Position numbers and translations under genes: made by a program
The notes under the pieces: model-generated
Told to the model about the DNA's origin: nothing
Database searches by the model: none
Seen by the model: only the letters and a program-made list of their open reading frames with translations
Part shown: positions 1 to 9,850 of the stretch, one piece after another
Layout: every line of letters starts with the position of its first letter
How positions within the stretch are numbered: the stretch's first letter is position 1
DNA from: Sphingomonas sp. HF-S4
GTDB taxonomy: Bacteria; Pseudomonadota; Alphaproteobacteria; Sphingomonadales; Sphingomonadaceae
Assembly: GCF_032911445.1 (NCBI RefSeq)
Contig: NZ_JAWJEJ010000001.1
Location: 1,116,001 to 1,180,000, forward strand
Length of the DNA: 64,000 nt
Direction: 5' to 3'

Positions 1-2
1 GC

Positions 3-467
3 AAGGAAGCCGCCAAGCTTCCCGTGGGCGGCCGCACCGAGGTCCGCCGGGACAGCCTGGGCTTCGTCTACCAGTTCCACCATTTGCTGCCCGATTTCAG
101 CGCGATCGAGAATGTCGTGCTGCCGCAGATGATCCACGGCGCTACCCGCGCCGACGCCGATGCCCGCGCCGCCGAGCTGCTCACTGCGCTCGGCCTCGCC
201 CAGCGGCTGACGCACCGCCCCAACCAGCTCTCGGGCGGCGAGCAGCAGCGCGTCGCGGTCGCCCGTGCGCTCGCCAACCGCCCCGCGTTGGTGCTCGCAG
301 ACGAGCCCACCGGCAACCTCGACGAGGCGACCGCCGACCGCGTCTTCGCCGAATTCCTCAACCTCGTCCGCGGCGAAGGCTCGGCCGCCCTGGTGGCGAC
401 GCACAATGAGCGCCTCGCCGAGCGGATGGACCGCGTGGTGCGGCTGCACGAAGGGAAGCTGGAATGA
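3..467 (+). CDS. lolD: LolD, lipoprotein-releasing ABC transporter ATPase (5' truncated)
   Basis: ATPase subunit of the LolCDE complex, which extracts outer-membrane lipoproteins from the inner membrane and passes them to LolA. The gene enters from the left edge in frame, so the start and the Walker A motif are missing. Visible are the Q-loop region ([13 protein letters not shown]), the ABC signature [19 protein letters not shown], Walker [13 protein letters not shown] and the switch histidine in VATHN. The PDFSAIENV segment after the Q-loop and the compact C-terminus are typical of LolD/MacB-type ATPases rather than importer ATPases. About 154 codons are present out of a usual 225-235. The stop overlaps the next gene by four bases (ATGA). 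LolC/E would be expected to the left. A related FtsE- or MacB-like ATPase cannot be fully excluded without the upstream neighbour. Confidence 0.85.
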   Translation, partial: KEAAKLPVGGRTEVRRDSLGFVYQFHHLLPDFSAIENVVLPQMIHGATRADADARAAELLTALGLAQRLTHRPNQLSGGEQQRVAVARALANRPALVLADEPTGNLDEATADRVFAEFLNLVRGEGSAALVATHNERLAERMDRVVRLHEGKLE

Positions 468-943
468 GCGCGATCACCGAAATCCCGGTCCGCAAACCCG
501 GCGGCGAGGAGACGACGCTCGCCGATCACGCCGGCGAAGTGCTGCTGATCGTCAACACCGCGTCCCAATGCGGCTTCACTCCGCAATATGCCGAGCTCGA
601 GAAGCTCCAGCGCGACTATAAGGACCGCGGCTTCTCGGTGCTGGGGTTCCCGTGCAACCAGTTCGGCGGGCAGGAGCCGGGCGACGCCGCGGAGATCGCG
701 AGCTTCTGCTCGCTCACCTATGACGTGACCTTCCCGCTCTACGCCAAGGTCGACGTCAACGGCGCCGATGCCGCGCCTTTGTTCGAGCATCTCAAGAAGC
801 AGGCGCCGGGGCTGCTCGGCCTGAAGGCGATCAAGTGGAACTTTACCAAGTTCCTCGTCGATCGCGCCGGCAAGGTGGTCGACCGCTACGCGCCGACCAC
901 GTCGCCCAGGGACATCGCCGGCGATATCGAAAAGTTGCTCTAA
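464..943 (+). CDS. Glutathione peroxidase family thiol peroxidase
   Basis: Reduces hydrogen peroxide and organic hydroperoxides. The 159-residue protein has the full family length. The peroxidatic cysteine is C36 in the [10 protein letters not shown] motif. The other catalytic-site residues are Q70 in [12 protein letters not shown], and W125 and N126 in KWNFTKF. A cysteine at C82 (SFCSLTYDV) sits where thioredoxin-dependent members carry their resolving cysteine. This is therefore probably a Cys-type, thioredoxin-linked enzyme (BtuE/Gpx-like) rather than a selenoprotein; no UGA codon is used. It starts inside the lolD stop, so the two are probably translationally coupled although functionally unrelated. 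No signal peptide, so cytoplasmic. Confidence 0.93.
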   Translation: MSAITEIPVRKPGGEETTLADHAGEVLLIVNTASQCGFTPQYAELEKLQRDYKDRGFSVLGFPCNQFGGQEPGDAAEIASFCSLTYDVTFPLYAKVDVNGADAAPLFEHLKKQAPGLLGLKAIKWNFTKFLVDRAGKVVDRYAPTTSPRDIAGDIEKLL

Positions 944-945
944 AC

Positions 946-1083
946 TCCCCTCCCTGCAAGGGAGGGGCTGGGGGTGGGTGCGAGCGAAGCGAGCCCAACG
1001 AGCTGCATCGAATAAAAGAAAAGGCCGGGCATCGAGCCCGACCTTTTCTAACCCACCCCTAACCCCTCCCTTTCAGGGAGGGG
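946..1083. repeat. Family A palindromic repeat pair between convergent genes
   Basis: Two G/C-rich palindromic arms face each other: CTCCCCTCCCTGCAAGGGAGG begins at 946, and CCCCTCCCTTTCAGGGAGGGG ends at 1083. Each is flanked on the inside by GGGGGTGGGT or its complement, so the whole element is itself an inverted repeat with about 70 bases between. Similar elements recur in this window at 2708, 12161 and 34444, with partial copies at 40064 and 46300. It lies between the convergent gpx and the hypothetical gene at 1090, where it could also act at transcript ends. Confidence 0.85.
1014..1049. terminator. Bidirectional Rho-independent terminator
   Basis: A hairpin with stem AAAAGGCCGGGC / GCCCGACCTTTT and an ATCGA-centred loop is flanked by A-rich sequence on the left and TTTTCT on the right. 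It can terminate both gpx (rightward) and the hypothetical gene ending at 1090 (leftward). It sits within the spacer of the surrounding repeat pair. Confidence 0.75.
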
Positions 1084-1089
1084 AAAAGA

Positions 1090-1512
1090 TCAATGCATCC
1101 GCGGCCCGGGCAGGCAGATCACATACTGGCCGTTCTTGTCGATCATCGCCTTTTCGCCCTCGTCGCCGGCCACCAGCTTGCCGAGCTTGGTGAGCATCGC
1201 CGCCATCGAGATCGCGCCGGTGAGGGGGCGGCCGCGCGGGTCGCGGCGCGGGGCAGGGCGGGCGTTCCGCGGATCGCGGCGGCGCGGCGGCGGGGCCAGG
1301 CGGTGCATCCGCTGCGCGACGTCCGAGGCATCGCCGGGGCGGCCGAACTCGCGCCACACCACTTTGAAGCCCTGTGGCACCTGCGCCCATTCGCCTTCCT
1401 CGCTGCGGATCATGTCGCAGCCGCAGCGGTGGCACATGCTGAATTCCAGGCCCTGGTTGTGGTAACGCTTGGCCGCGGGCACATGGTTCATCACCGAGCA
1501 GAGGATGGTCAT
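1090..1512 (-). CDS. Hypothetical protein with a Cys-rich metal-binding-like motif
   Basis: A 140-residue protein of unknown function. An ATG at 1512 was chosen over an upstream in-frame start because the region before it reads as low-quality intergenic sequence and the cysteine motif follows soon after. C27, C30 and C32 (MCHRCGCDMI), preceded by a histidine-containing segment, could bind zinc. The middle (about residues 60-90) is rich in arginine and proline and looks disordered. The C-terminus (AAMLTKLGKLVAGDEGEKAMIDKNGQYV) is better ordered. No signal peptide or membrane segment. It converges on gpx across a terminator. I do not recognise the family. Confidence 0.6.
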   Translation of the reverse strand: MTILCSVMNHVPAAKRYHNQGLEFSMCHRCGCDMIRSEEGEWAQVPQGFKVVWREFGRPGDASDVAQRMHRLAPPPRRRDPRNARPAPRRDPRGRPLTGAISMAAMLTKLGKLVAGDEGEKAMIDKNGQYVICLPGPRMH

Positions 1513-1756
1513 CGCTAGGGCACTCCGATTACGCGAAGGCGGCACGAACTCCAGGACGGGTGCGCCGCGATCGGGAAGGTTGATCGCTGTTAACCGTGTT
1601 TTGTCGCAACGGCCGGTGAGTCGCCATTCAGGTCGGTTCCCATAAGCGACTCCCACAAAAGGGCTGCTACGGAAGCGCGAAGTTACTTTTTGGAAACCTG
1701 TGGAAAGCCGCGCCCGCGGAGTGGCAAAGCGACGCCCGCATCCCTAGGATAATCCG

Positions 1757-4700
1757 ATGGCGCATTCGGGATTCGTACCGCTTCGGGTTTTCTCGTCCTA
1801 CACGATGCTCGAAGGCGCGATCGAGCCCAAGCTAATTGCCAAGCGCGCGCGCGAACTCGGCTTCCCCGCCGTGGCGGTCAGCGACCGCAACGGCCTCTAC
1901 GCCGCGATGTCCTTCTCGGACGCGTGCAAGAAATCGGGCGTCCAGCCGGTCGTGGGCACGCTGCTCGCGGTCAAGCGCCCCGAGCTCGCCGAGGGCGCGC
2001 CGCCCGCGATCGACTGGCTGGCGCTCTACGCGCAGGACGAAACCGGCTATCTCAACCTCTGCCACCTCGTCTCCGCCGCGCATCTCGACCGCCCTATCGA
2101 AGAGGACGCGCACGTCACACTCGATGCTCTTGAAGGCCATACCGACGGGCTGATCTGCCTCACCGCGGGCGCCGAGGGCGCGCTCGCCCGGCTTTATGCC
2201 GAGGGACAGGACAGCGCCGCCGAAGCCTATGCCCGGCGGATCGAGGCGCTGTTCCCCGACCGGCTCTATGTCGAGATCGTCCGCCGGCTGAACGAAGTCG
2301 AAGGCCGCGCCGAGCCCAAGCTGCTCGACTATGCCTATGCCCGCGACCTGCCGATCGTCGGGACCAACCCGTGCTGCTTCGCCGAAGAAACCTTCCACCA
2401 GGCGCATGACGCGATGCTGTGCATCGCCAATTCCTCGTACATCGCCAGCGACGATCGCCCGCGCTCGTCGCCCGATGCGTGGATGAAGCCCGCGACCGAG
2501 ATGAAGTCGCTATTCGCCGACCTGCCCGAGGCGATCGCCAACACGATGGTGGTGGCGCAGCGCTGCGCCTATGCCGCTCCCAAGCGCAAGCCGATCCTCC
2601 CCAGCCTCGCCGGCGACCGCGAGGGCGAGGCCAGGATGCTGCGCGAGCTTTCGTACGAGGGGCTGCATGCCCGGCTGGTCAAGATCGCGCAGCTGGAGGG
2701 TAAGAAAGGCCCTCCCCTTCAGGGGAGGGGTTGGGGTGGGGCAGTGCCGCAAGCAGACGGCTCGGGGACAGGCCCCACCCCCAGCCCCTCCCCTGAAGGG
2801 GAGGGGCTTGAAGAAGCCGACTGGACCAAGCCCTATTACGATCGCCTCGATTTCGAGCTCGACGTCATCATCCAGATGGGGTTTCCGGGCTACTTCCTGA
2901 TCGTCGCGGACTTCATCCAATGGGCCAAGGCGCACGACATCCCCGTCGGCCCGGGCCGCGGCTCGGGCGCGGGCTCGGTGGTCGCCTGGGTGCTGACGAT
3001 TACGGATCTCGATCCGCTCAAGCTCGGCCTGCTGTTCGAACGCTTCCTCAATCCCGAGCGCGTGTCGATGCCCGACTTCGACATCGACTTCTGCGAAACC
3101 CGCCGCGGCGAAGTGATCCGCTACGTCCAGGAGAAATACGGCCGCGACACCGTCGCGCAGATTATCACCTTCGGGACGATGAAGGCGCGCGCGGTCTTGA
3201 AGGACGTCGGCCGCGTGCTCCAGATGAGCTACGGCCAGGTCGATCGCCTCGCCAAGCAGGTGCCCAACCTGCCCACCGATCCCTGGACCTTGAAGCGCAC
3301 GCTCGACGGGGTCAGCGAGTTCCACAGCGAGTACAAGAACCATAGCGAGGTCCGCTACCTGATCGACTTGTCGATGCAGCTAGAGGGCCTGCCGCGGCAC
3401 AGCTCGACTCATGCCGCGGGCGTGGTGATCGGCGATCGCCCGCTGGCGCAACTCGTTCCGCTCTATCGCGATCCGCGCTCCGACATGCCCGTCACCCAGT
3501 TCGACATGAAATATGTCGAGGGCGCGGGTCTGGTGAAGTTCGACTTTCTCGGCCTCAAGACGCTGTCGGTGCTCAAGAAAGCGGTCGAGCTGCTCGCCGA
3601 TCGCGGCCTCGAAATCGATCTCGATGCGCTCGGCTGGGACGATCCCGAAGTCTACGACCTGCTCCAGCGCGGCGACACCGTCGGCGTGTTCCAGCTCGAA
3701 TCCGAAGGCATGCGGCGCACGCTGACCGCGGTGCGCCCGACCAATTTCGGCGACATCATCGCGCTCGTCTCGCTCTACCGCCCGGGCCCGATGGACAATA
3801 TCCCGAGCTTCGGCCGCCGCAAGCAGGGCACCGAAGAGATCATCTACCCGCACGAGACGCTCAAACCGATCCTGAAGGAGACCTACGGGATCTTCGTCTA
3901 CCAGGAGCAGGTGATGCAGGCCGCGCAGATCCTCGCGGGCTACAGCCTGGGCGGCGCCGACATGCTCCGCCGCGCGATGGGCAAGAAGATCAAGGCCGAG
4001 ATGGACCAGCAGCGCGCGATCTTCGTCGAGGGCTGCGCCAAGGTCCACGGGATCAAGGCGGCCAAGGCCAACGAGCTGTTCGACTTGATCGACAAGTTCG
4101 CCGGCTACGGCTTCAACAAGTCGCATGCCGCGGCCTATGCGCTGCTCGCCTATCAGACCGCTTGGCTCAAGACGCACCATCCGCACGAATTCTTCGCCGC
4201 GTCGATGGCCTACGACATCCACCAGACCGACAAGCTGGCGATCTTCGCCGACGACATGCGCCGGCTCGACATTGCGTGCCTGCCGCCCGAGATCAACGTG
4301 AGCCTCGCCGATTTCCATGTCGAGAAGCATGGCGACGGCCTCGCGGTGCGTTACGCGCTCGGCGCGCTCAAGGGGGTGGGCGAGCGCGCGATGGAGCTGC
4401 TCGTCGAGGAGCGCGATTCCAAGGGCCGCTTCCAGTCGCTCGACGATTTCGCGAAGCGCGTCGATCCGCGGCTGCTCAACAAGCGCCAGCTCGAGACGCT
4501 CGCCGCGGCGGGCGCGTTCGACGCGATCGAGCCGAACCGCGCCGGGGTCCATGCCGCCGCCGAGACGATCCTCGCGGTCGCCCAGCGCACGCATGAGAGC
4601 CGGACGAGCGGGCAGGGCGGGTTGTTCGGCGAATCCGAGCCGAGCGGCGGTGCGATCAATCTGCCGCGCAGCGCGGCGTGGACGCTCGCCGACAAGATCA

Positions 4701-5353
4701 CGGCCGAGAAGGACGCGTTCGGCTATTATTTCTCGGCGCATCCGCTCGATCGCTACGCGCATCTCGTCCGCAGCCAGGGCGCACGCGACATCGCCACGCT
4801 CGGCGACATCCAGATCCCCGAAGGCGCCCGCGTCGGCGCCACGATCGCCGCGTTGATCGAGGACGCGCGCTGGCGCACTTCGGCGCGCGGCAATCGCTAC
4901 ATGATGGCGACGATCTCGGATACTAGCGGCCAGGTGCTCGCGAGCTGCTTCGACGAGTTCGCCGCCAAGGACATGGAAGACGCCGCGCGCGAAGGCGGCT
5001 GCGCGCTGCTCACCGTCGAGCTCGACAAGCGCCCCGGCGAGGACACCCCGCGCGTCTCGATCAAGCGCGTCCAGCCGTTCGAGAGCATCGCCAATGTCGC
5101 CCGCCTGCTGGTCGATCTGGTCGTCGATGACCCCGCGACCCTGCCGCGGCTTTCGGAAATGATCGGCGAGGCGCGCGGCGGCCGCTGCATCGTCCGCCTC
5201 TGGGCACCGCTCGGCCGCGAGGGCCAGGCCGAAGTCGTGCTCGGCCGAAACTTCCGCATCGACGAAGAGATGCTAGCAAAGATCGCTGTCCTGCCAGGCA
5301 TGCGCTCCGCGGAATTCGCCAGCACCTCGGCGATGCTCGCCGCGGCGGCCTGA
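1757..5353 (+). CDS. dnaE: DNA polymerase III subunit alpha (replicative polymerase)
   Basis: The catalytic subunit of the chromosomal replicase. Domain order reads PHP (about residues 5-260), palm/fingers (about 330-880), helix-hairpin-helix, OB fold and a tau-binding tail. Catalytic aspartates lie in PDFDIDFCE (near residue 440) and in VKFDFLGLKTL (near 595). The conserved GPGRGSGAGSVVAW and SLYRPGPMDNIP blocks are present. The start of the PHP domain reads FVPLRVFSSYTMLEGAI, with P and F where many homologues have histidines (FVHLRVHS), so the PHP metal site is probably degenerate and proofreading is likely left to DnaQ. At 1198 residues it is slightly long because residues about 315-351 are encoded by a palindromic repeat inserted in frame. 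ATG 1757 gives the expected N-terminus. Confidence 0.97.
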   Translation: MAHSGFVPLRVFSSYTMLEGAIEPKLIAKRARELGFPAVAVSDRNGLYAAMSFSDACKKSGVQPVVGTLLAVKRPELAEGAPPAIDWLALYAQDETGYLNLCHLVSAAHLDRPIEEDAHVTLDALEGHTDGLICLTAGAEGALARLYAEGQDSAAEAYARRIEALFPDRLYVEIVRRLNEVEGRAEPKLLDYAYARDLPIVGTNPCCFAEETFHQAHDAMLCIANSSYIASDDRPRSSPDAWMKPATEMKSLFADLPEAIANTMVVAQRCAYAAPKRKPILPSLAGDREGEARMLRELSYEGLHARLVKIAQLEGKKGPPLQGRGWGGAVPQADGSGTGPTPSPSPEGEGLEEADWTKPYYDRLDFELDVIIQMGFPGYFLIVADFIQWAKAHDIPVGPGRGSGAGSVVAWVLTITDLDPLKLGLLFERFLNPERVSMPDFDIDFCETRRGEVIRYVQEKYGRDTVAQIITFGTMKARAVLKDVGRVLQMSYGQVDRLAKQVPNLPTDPWTLKRTLDGVSEFHSEYKNHSEVRYLIDLSMQLEGLPRHSSTHAAGVVIGDRPLAQLVPLYRDPRSDMPVTQFDMKYVEGAGLVKFDFLGLKTLSVLKKAVELLADRGLEIDLDALGWDDPEVYDLLQRGDTVGVFQLESEGMRRTLTAVRPTNFGDIIALVSLYRPGPMDNIPSFGRRKQGTEEIIYPHETLKPILKETYGIFVYQEQVMQAAQILAGYSLGGADMLRRAMGKKIKAEMDQQRAIFVEGCAKVHGIKAAKANELFDLIDKFAGYGFNKSHAAAYALLAYQTAWLKTHHPHEFFAASMAYDIHQTDKLAIFADDMRRLDIACLPPEINVSLADFHVEKHGDGLAVRYALGALKGVGERAMELLVEERDSKGRFQSLDDFAKRVDPRLLNKRQLETLAAAGAFDAIEPNRAGVHAAAETILAVAQRTHESRTSGQGGLFGESEPSGGAINLPRSAAWTLADKITAEKDAFGYYFSAHPLDRYAHLVRSQGARDIATLGDIQIPEGARVGATIAALIEDARWRTSARGNRYMMATISDTSGQVLASCFDEFAAKDMEDAAREGGCALLTVELDKRPGEDTPRVSIKRVQPFESIANVARLLVDLVVDDPATLPRLSEMIGEARGGRCIVRLWAPLGREGQAEVVLGRNFRIDEEMLAKIAVLPGMRSAEFASTSAMLAAAA
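2708..2810. repeat. Family A palindromic repeat inserted in frame within dnaE
   Basis: Two copies of the CCTCCCCTTCAGGGGAGGGG-type palindrome in opposite orientation, each flanked by the G/C-rich TTGGGGTGGG or CCCCACCCCCAG extension, separated by about 35 bases. The element has the same architecture as the intergenic copies at 946 and 12161 but lies wholly inside the dnaE reading frame. It encodes a Gly/Pro-rich stretch (GPPLQGRGWGG, then [14 protein letters not shown]) between the segments LHARLVKIAQLEG and YYDRLDFELDVI, which adjoin closely in ordinary DnaE. Confidence 0.9.
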
Positions 5354-5361
5354 CCTTCAAA

Positions 5362-5382
5362 AGCCCCCGAAGGGAAGGGGCT
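5362..5382 (+). terminator. Hairpin after dnaE, possible terminator
   Basis: AGCCCC and GGGGCT form a six-base stem around CCGAAGGGAA just after the dnaE stop. There is no clear T-tract, so termination is uncertain; it may instead be a decayed repeat half. Confidence 0.35.
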
Positions 5383-5467
5383 AAGCATTACGAATCATTG
5401 CCGCCCCCTCGACACCTCCACCCCCCGGGCATACCCTCTCCTCAAAAAATAAGGCCTGGAGAGAGCG

Positions 5468-7051
5468 ATGCTGGGTGGAATGCAGGATTTCGAGCTGCGC
5501 GTGATGCGCCTGCTCGATCACGCCGCGCGCGAGCACGGCCCTCGCGAGATCGTCACGCGCTGGGCCGACGGCTCGGAGACACGCACCGACTGGGCCGGGA
5601 TCGCCCGTGATGCGCGAAAACTCGCCCAGGCGCTCGAACGGCTCGGCCTCAAACCCGGCGACCGCGTAGCGACGCTGGCGATGAACCACAGCCGCCACCT
5701 CGTCGCCTGGTATGGCGCGATCGGGATGGGCGGGGTGATCCACACGATCAACCCGCGGCTGTTCGAGGACCAGCTAGCCTTCATCGCCAACCATGCCGAG
5801 GACCAGGTGCTGCTTTACGACCGCGCCTTCGCGCCCGTGGTCGAGAAGATGAAGCCGCACTGGACCACGATCCGCCATTACATCTGCTTCGATGACGGCG
5901 CCTTCGAGGACCTGATCGGCGCCGAGACCGGCGACTACACCTGGGTCGAGGGCGACGAGCGCGAGCCGTGCATGCTTTGCTACACCAGCGGCACCACCGG
6001 CAATCCCAAGGGCGTTCTCTACACCCATCGCTCGACCGTGATCCACGCGATCACCGAGCTCCAGCCCGCCGAGTTCGACTTGTCGACCCAATCGGTGGCA
6101 ATGCCGATCGTGCCGATGTTCCACGCGGTGGGCTGGGGGCTGCCCTATGCCGCGGCGGCGGTGGGGCTTAAATTCGTGTTTTCCGCGATCAACGATCCTG
6201 CGGTGCTGTGCGAGCTGATGAACCGCGAAAAGGTCACTCACAGCGCCGGCGTCCCCACCGTATGGTTCGCAATGTTCCAGCACATGGACGCGACCGGCGC
6301 CGCGCCCGAGCATCTCAAGATCGTCACGATCGGGGGCTCGGCGGCACCCCGCGCGATGATCGAGCGCCTCATGAAGATGGGCGTCCGGGTCAACCATGCC
6401 TGGGGGATGACCGAGACCTCCCCGATCGGCACGATGGGCGCGCCATCCCCCGATTGGGATGACCTCAGCTTCGAGGCGCAGGTCGATCAGGTCTCGAAGC
6501 AGGGGAAGGTCCCGTTCGGCGTCGAACTGCGCACCGTCGACGACGACGGCGCCGTCCTACCCCGCGACAGCGCGAGCTCGGGCCGGCTCCAGGTTCGTGG
6601 CCCCTGGGTGATCAAGCAATATTATGGCGAGGAGCAGCTCGCGGTCGATCCCGACAATTGGTTCGACACCGGCGATGTCGCGGTCCTCCATCCGGACGGC
6701 ACGATGCAAATCACCGATCGCGCCAAGGACGTGATCAAGTCGGGCGGCGAATGGATCAGCTCGGTCGAGCTGGAGAATGCCGCGGTCGGCTGCGCCGGCG
6801 TCGCCGAGGCCGCGGCGATCGGGGTGTTCCACCCCAAATGGGACGAGCGCCCGATCCTGCTGGTGGTCCGGAAACCCGACAGTGGCGTAACGCCCGAGGA
6901 GATCGCGGCGCATCTGGAGCGCCACGTCGCCAAATGGTGGCTCCCCGACGAGATCCACTTCGTCGAAAGCCTGCCGCACACCGCGACGGGCAAGCTGCTC
7001 AAGACCGCGATACGCGCGCAATACAAGGACTTCAAGCTGGCGGCGGCGTAA
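5468..7051 (+). CDS. Fatty-acid--CoA ligase (AMP-binding, AlkK-like)
   Basis: Activates a carboxylic acid, probably a medium- or long-chain fatty acid, to its CoA thioester through an acyl-adenylate. The 527-residue protein has the ANL-family core motifs: the phosphate loop [13 protein letters not shown] (about residues 174-186), [12 protein letters not shown], and GWFDTGDV-like [10 protein letters not shown]. The C-terminal hinge and lysine region is [17 protein letters not shown], followed by the terminal catalytic lysine in TATGKLLK. The opening [24 protein letters not shown] resembles the AlkK group of fatty-acyl-CoA ligases. An AGAGAG ribosome site precedes ATG 5468. Monocistronic between dnaE and a convergent gene. 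Substrate chain length cannot be read from sequence. Confidence 0.9.
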   Translation: MLGGMQDFELRVMRLLDHAAREHGPREIVTRWADGSETRTDWAGIARDARKLAQALERLGLKPGDRVATLAMNHSRHLVAWYGAIGMGGVIHTINPRLFEDQLAFIANHAEDQVLLYDRAFAPVVEKMKPHWTTIRHYICFDDGAFEDLIGAETGDYTWVEGDEREPCMLCYTSGTTGNPKGVLYTHRSTVIHAITELQPAEFDLSTQSVAMPIVPMFHAVGWGLPYAAAAVGLKFVFSAINDPAVLCELMNREKVTHSAGVPTVWFAMFQHMDATGAAPEHLKIVTIGGSAAPRAMIERLMKMGVRVNHAWGMTETSPIGTMGAPSPDWDDLSFEAQVDQVSKQGKVPFGVELRTVDDDGAVLPRDSASSGRLQVRGPWVIKQYYGEEQLAVDPDNWFDTGDVAVLHPDGTMQITDRAKDVIKSGGEWISSVELENAAVGCAGVAEAAAIGVFHPKWDERPILLVVRKPDSGVTPEEIAAHLERHVAKWWLPDEIHFVESLPHTATGKLLKTAIRAQYKDFKLAAA

Positions 7052-7052
7052 A

Positions 7053-7153
7053 ACTCCCGCTCCGCTGGGAGCGGGAAGGGTGAGGGGAGGGTTCGATCCT
7101 CACCCTTCCGCCGCTTCGCGGCTCCCTCCCTCTCTTCCAAAGGGAGAGGGAAT
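7053..7153. repeat. Palindromic repeat cluster between convergent genes
   Basis: CTCCCGCTCCGCTGGGAGCGG forms a hairpin at 7054-7075. It is followed by GGTGAGGGGAGGGTTCGATC and CTCACCCTTCCGCC, a further inverted pair, then CCGCTTCGCGG and CCCTCTCTTCCAAAGGGAGAGGG. The block fills the space between the convergent acyl-CoA ligase and aminopeptidase stops and probably also forms the 3' hairpins of both mRNAs. Confidence 0.75.
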
Positions 7154-9775
7154 TTACCGCCCCATCACCGCCGCGCTCACCTCGGCCCCCTTGGCATCCT
7201 TGAACCGCGCGCAATTGCGGATCGCGTCCACTGCGCGGTCGAGCGACAGCGTGCTGTCGTTGACCAGCTGCGGGCGCAGCTTGGCGTCGACCGTATCCGC
7301 AGCCGCGTTGGTGCACAGCGTGTTGAAGCGCTGCGCCGCGCGCGCCGAGAAGATTCCGCCGCCGCCGCTCGCCTTGGAGAAGCGGTCGAAATTGGCGAGC
7401 ACATAGTCCGAGGCGATATCGCGGGTGCGCGGCGAGCTGAGGAAGCCGAGCACGGTATTCATCCGTCCGATGGGGGGCAGCCGCGAGTCGGTGAATTCGT
7501 TCAGGAACCAGCGTGCCACCTCCGGATTGCCCGATCCACCGATCGCCGCGAAGCCGGCCTGATGGAGCAGCGGATCCTGCCCGCTCATGCTCTTCTCGGC
7601 GACTGCCTTGGCCAGCGCCACGCCCTTGTCGTCGATCGCCAGCGACAGCGCGAGCTGGGCGAATTGCGGGTCGAGCGCCTTGGCATTGCCCGCCAGATAA
7701 GCCTCGGCCGCCGCAACCAGCTTGCCGCGGAGCGCCGGATCGCCCGCGCCCGCCACCAGCTCGACCATGTCCCCGCGCAGCTTCTGCTTGTCGGGGTCGT
7801 CAGCGGCATGCGCACCCACCGCCGGATCGAAGCCGAGCGCCGCAAGCTTGGGCCCATAGAGCTCGGCAATCAGCTTCCGGTAGCCCGGCAGCGCCGCCTC
7901 GCTCAAGATCCCCGAGCGTGACAGCTTCCGAAGCCGCTCGCCATTGTCGAGCGCCGCGTTCGACGCCGGATGCCCCGCCATCGAGCGTGCCAGCGCGGCG
8001 AGCTGCGCGAACTTCGCCTTGCCCGCATAGAACGATGCCCACAGGCTGTCGGTCACTGCCAGCGCCTCGCTCTCGGGCAGGCCCGGCGCCGCCGCGATCA
8101 GCGCCTGCCAGTCGGCCGGATCCATGTCGAAGCGGTAATAGCCCCAGCCGCCGGCATTGGGGACGACGACGCCGTCGCCCTTGGCCTCAATCGGCGCGCT
8201 GGGTTTGTCGAGCAAGGTGCAGCTCTTCACCGCAGCGCGCCGCACGCACACTGGAAGGGTCCACTGTGTCGCGGGCAGGTTCGCGCCGAAATAGGCGTAG
8301 CGCGACTGGCTTGCGGTCAGCCCGCTGGCATTTCGCGACAAAGTGACCACCGGCACGCCCTGCTGGTCGACGAAGCTGCGCAGCGATGCCAGCACCCGCG
8401 GATCGTGCGCCGCGCTGGCGAGCGAATCGAAGAACTGATCCGTGGTCGCGTTGCCGTGATGGTAGCGCTGCATGTGCAGCCGCACCCCGCCGCGGAACTT
8501 CTCCTCGCCCAGATAGGCGGCGATCATCGCCACCACCTGGCCGCCCTTGCCATAGGTGATCTGGTCGAACGCCGCGTCGATATTGGCGTCGTTGGTGATT
8601 GTCTCGTGGATCGGCCGGCCGGGAGTCAGTGCATCGAGCTGCATCGCGTCGAACGCCTCGTCGATCGCCGACACGCCGATATTGAGGTCGGGCCGCCATT
8701 CGTTGCCGATGCGATAGCCCATCCAGTTGGCGAAGCTCTCGTTGAGCCAGATATCGTCCCACCAGGCCGGGGTGACGACGTCGCCGAACCATTGGTGCGA
8801 CAGTTCGTGCGCGACGACCATGCCGAAGGTCTGCTTGTCCTCGGTCGGCGAGGCCTCGTCGACGAAAAGAATGCTATCGCCGTAAATGTCCGCCCCGGCA
8901 TTCTCCATCGCGCCGGGCATCACCGGCGAGCCGATCTGGTCGAGCTTGGGGTACGGGAAGGGCTGGTTGAAATAGCTCTCGAGCAGCGCGACGATCTTCT
9001 TCGAACCCTCGAGCGCAAAGGCCATCTGGCCTTCGTACGGCTTGGTTCCGACGATGCGCAGCGGCAGCGGCTTGTTGCGCTGCGCGGTCGCCGGCACGCT
9101 GCCTTCGAGCGTCACGAACGGCCCGGTGACGAAGGCGACGAGATAGGTCGGTAGCGGCTCGGTCGCGGCGAAGCGGTGCTTGACCAGCTTGCCCGCAGTC
9201 AGCGGCACACCCTGCTCGGCCGCGTTGCTCACCGCGACGAACCCCGGCTTGGTCGTTACGCTCACCGTGAACGGCGTCTTGTATCCCGGTTCGTCGAACG
9301 ACGGGAAGGCGGCGCGCGCATCGATCGACTGGAACTGGCTCCAGCTATACCAGTCGTCGCCCACCTTAATCCGGTACAGCCCCGAAGGCCCGTCGCCGAA
9401 CGCGGCGTCGTACTCGAACTTGAGCGTCAGCTTGCCCGGCTGCAGCGTCCGCCCGAAATCGAGCTGCGCCAGCCCCAGCGGGGTCTTCTGGGTAAAGGTC
9501 ACCGGCGTCTCGCGCTTGCCGATCTTCACCACTGCCTTGCTGACCTTGAGGTCGCGCCCGTGCATGAAGATCGAGGCTGCCGCCTGCTTCAATTCGACAT
9601 CGATCTCGGCATGGCCCGAGAAACGCGCCTGCTCGGGCACGATCGTCATATCGAGCCGATAGGCAATGGGTTTCACTGTATCGGGCAGCTTCCCGGTGGG
9701 CAGCGGCGGAGCGGACTGGGCAAGGGCGGAAGCGGGCAGAACGAAGGCGCAGAGCGCAAGCAGGAAGACGCGCAT
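7154..9775 (-). CDS. Secreted M1-family metallo-aminopeptidase
   Basis: A zinc aminopeptidase of the M1 (gluzincin) family removing N-terminal residues from peptides, probably in the periplasm. The chosen start at 9775 follows AAGGATTTTCG and begins a clear signal peptide ([20 protein letters not shown]). An upstream in-frame methionine at 9811 would add 12 polar residues before it. The exopeptidase motif GAMEN lies near residue 284, the zinc site [10 protein letters not shown] near 321, and the third zinc ligand in NESFANW about 20 residues on. The C-terminal third (from about residue 530) is the helical ERAP1-like domain. Length 873 residues is typical of PepN/ERAP-like M1 enzymes. It converges on the acyl-CoA ligase gene. 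Confidence 0.93.
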   Translation of the reverse strand: MRVFLLALCAFVLPASALAQSAPPLPTGKLPDTVKPIAYRLDMTIVPEQARFSGHAEIDVELKQAAASIFMHGRDLKVSKAVVKIGKRETPVTFTQKTPLGLAQLDFGRTLQPGKLTLKFEYDAAFGDGPSGLYRIKVGDDWYSWSQFQSIDARAAFPSFDEPGYKTPFTVSVTTKPGFVAVSNAAEQGVPLTAGKLVKHRFAATEPLPTYLVAFVTGPFVTLEGSVPATAQRNKPLPLRIVGTKPYEGQMAFALEGSKKIVALLESYFNQPFPYPKLDQIGSPVMPGAMENAGADIYGDSILFVDEASPTEDKQTFGMVVAHELSHQWFGDVVTPAWWDDIWLNESFANWMGYRIGNEWRPDLNIGVSAIDEAFDAMQLDALTPGRPIHETITNDANIDAAFDQITYGKGGQVVAMIAAYLGEEKFRGGVRLHMQRYHHGNATTDQFFDSLASAAHDPRVLASLRSFVDQQGVPVVTLSRNASGLTASQSRYAYFGANLPATQWTLPVCVRRAAVKSCTLLDKPSAPIEAKGDGVVVPNAGGWGYYRFDMDPADWQALIAAAPGLPESEALAVTDSLWASFYAGKAKFAQLAALARSMAGHPASNAALDNGERLRKLSRSGILSEAALPGYRKLIAELYGPKLAALGFDPAVGAHAADDPDKQKLRGDMVELVAGAGDPALRGKLVAAAEAYLAGNAKALDPQFAQLALSLAIDDKGVALAKAVAEKSMSGQDPLLHQAGFAAIGGSGNPEVARWFLNEFTDSRLPPIGRMNTVLGFLSSPRTRDIASDYVLANFDRFSKASGGGGIFSARAAQRFNTLCTNAAADTVDAKLRPQLVNDSTLSLDRAVDAIRNCARFKDAKGAEVSAAVMGR

Positions 9776-9850
9776 CGAAAATCCTTGGAAGCGATGCGGG
9801 TGCTTAAGCATGGCGGTGCTTCAGGGCAATGGTACACCTGGCTAAGAGGA

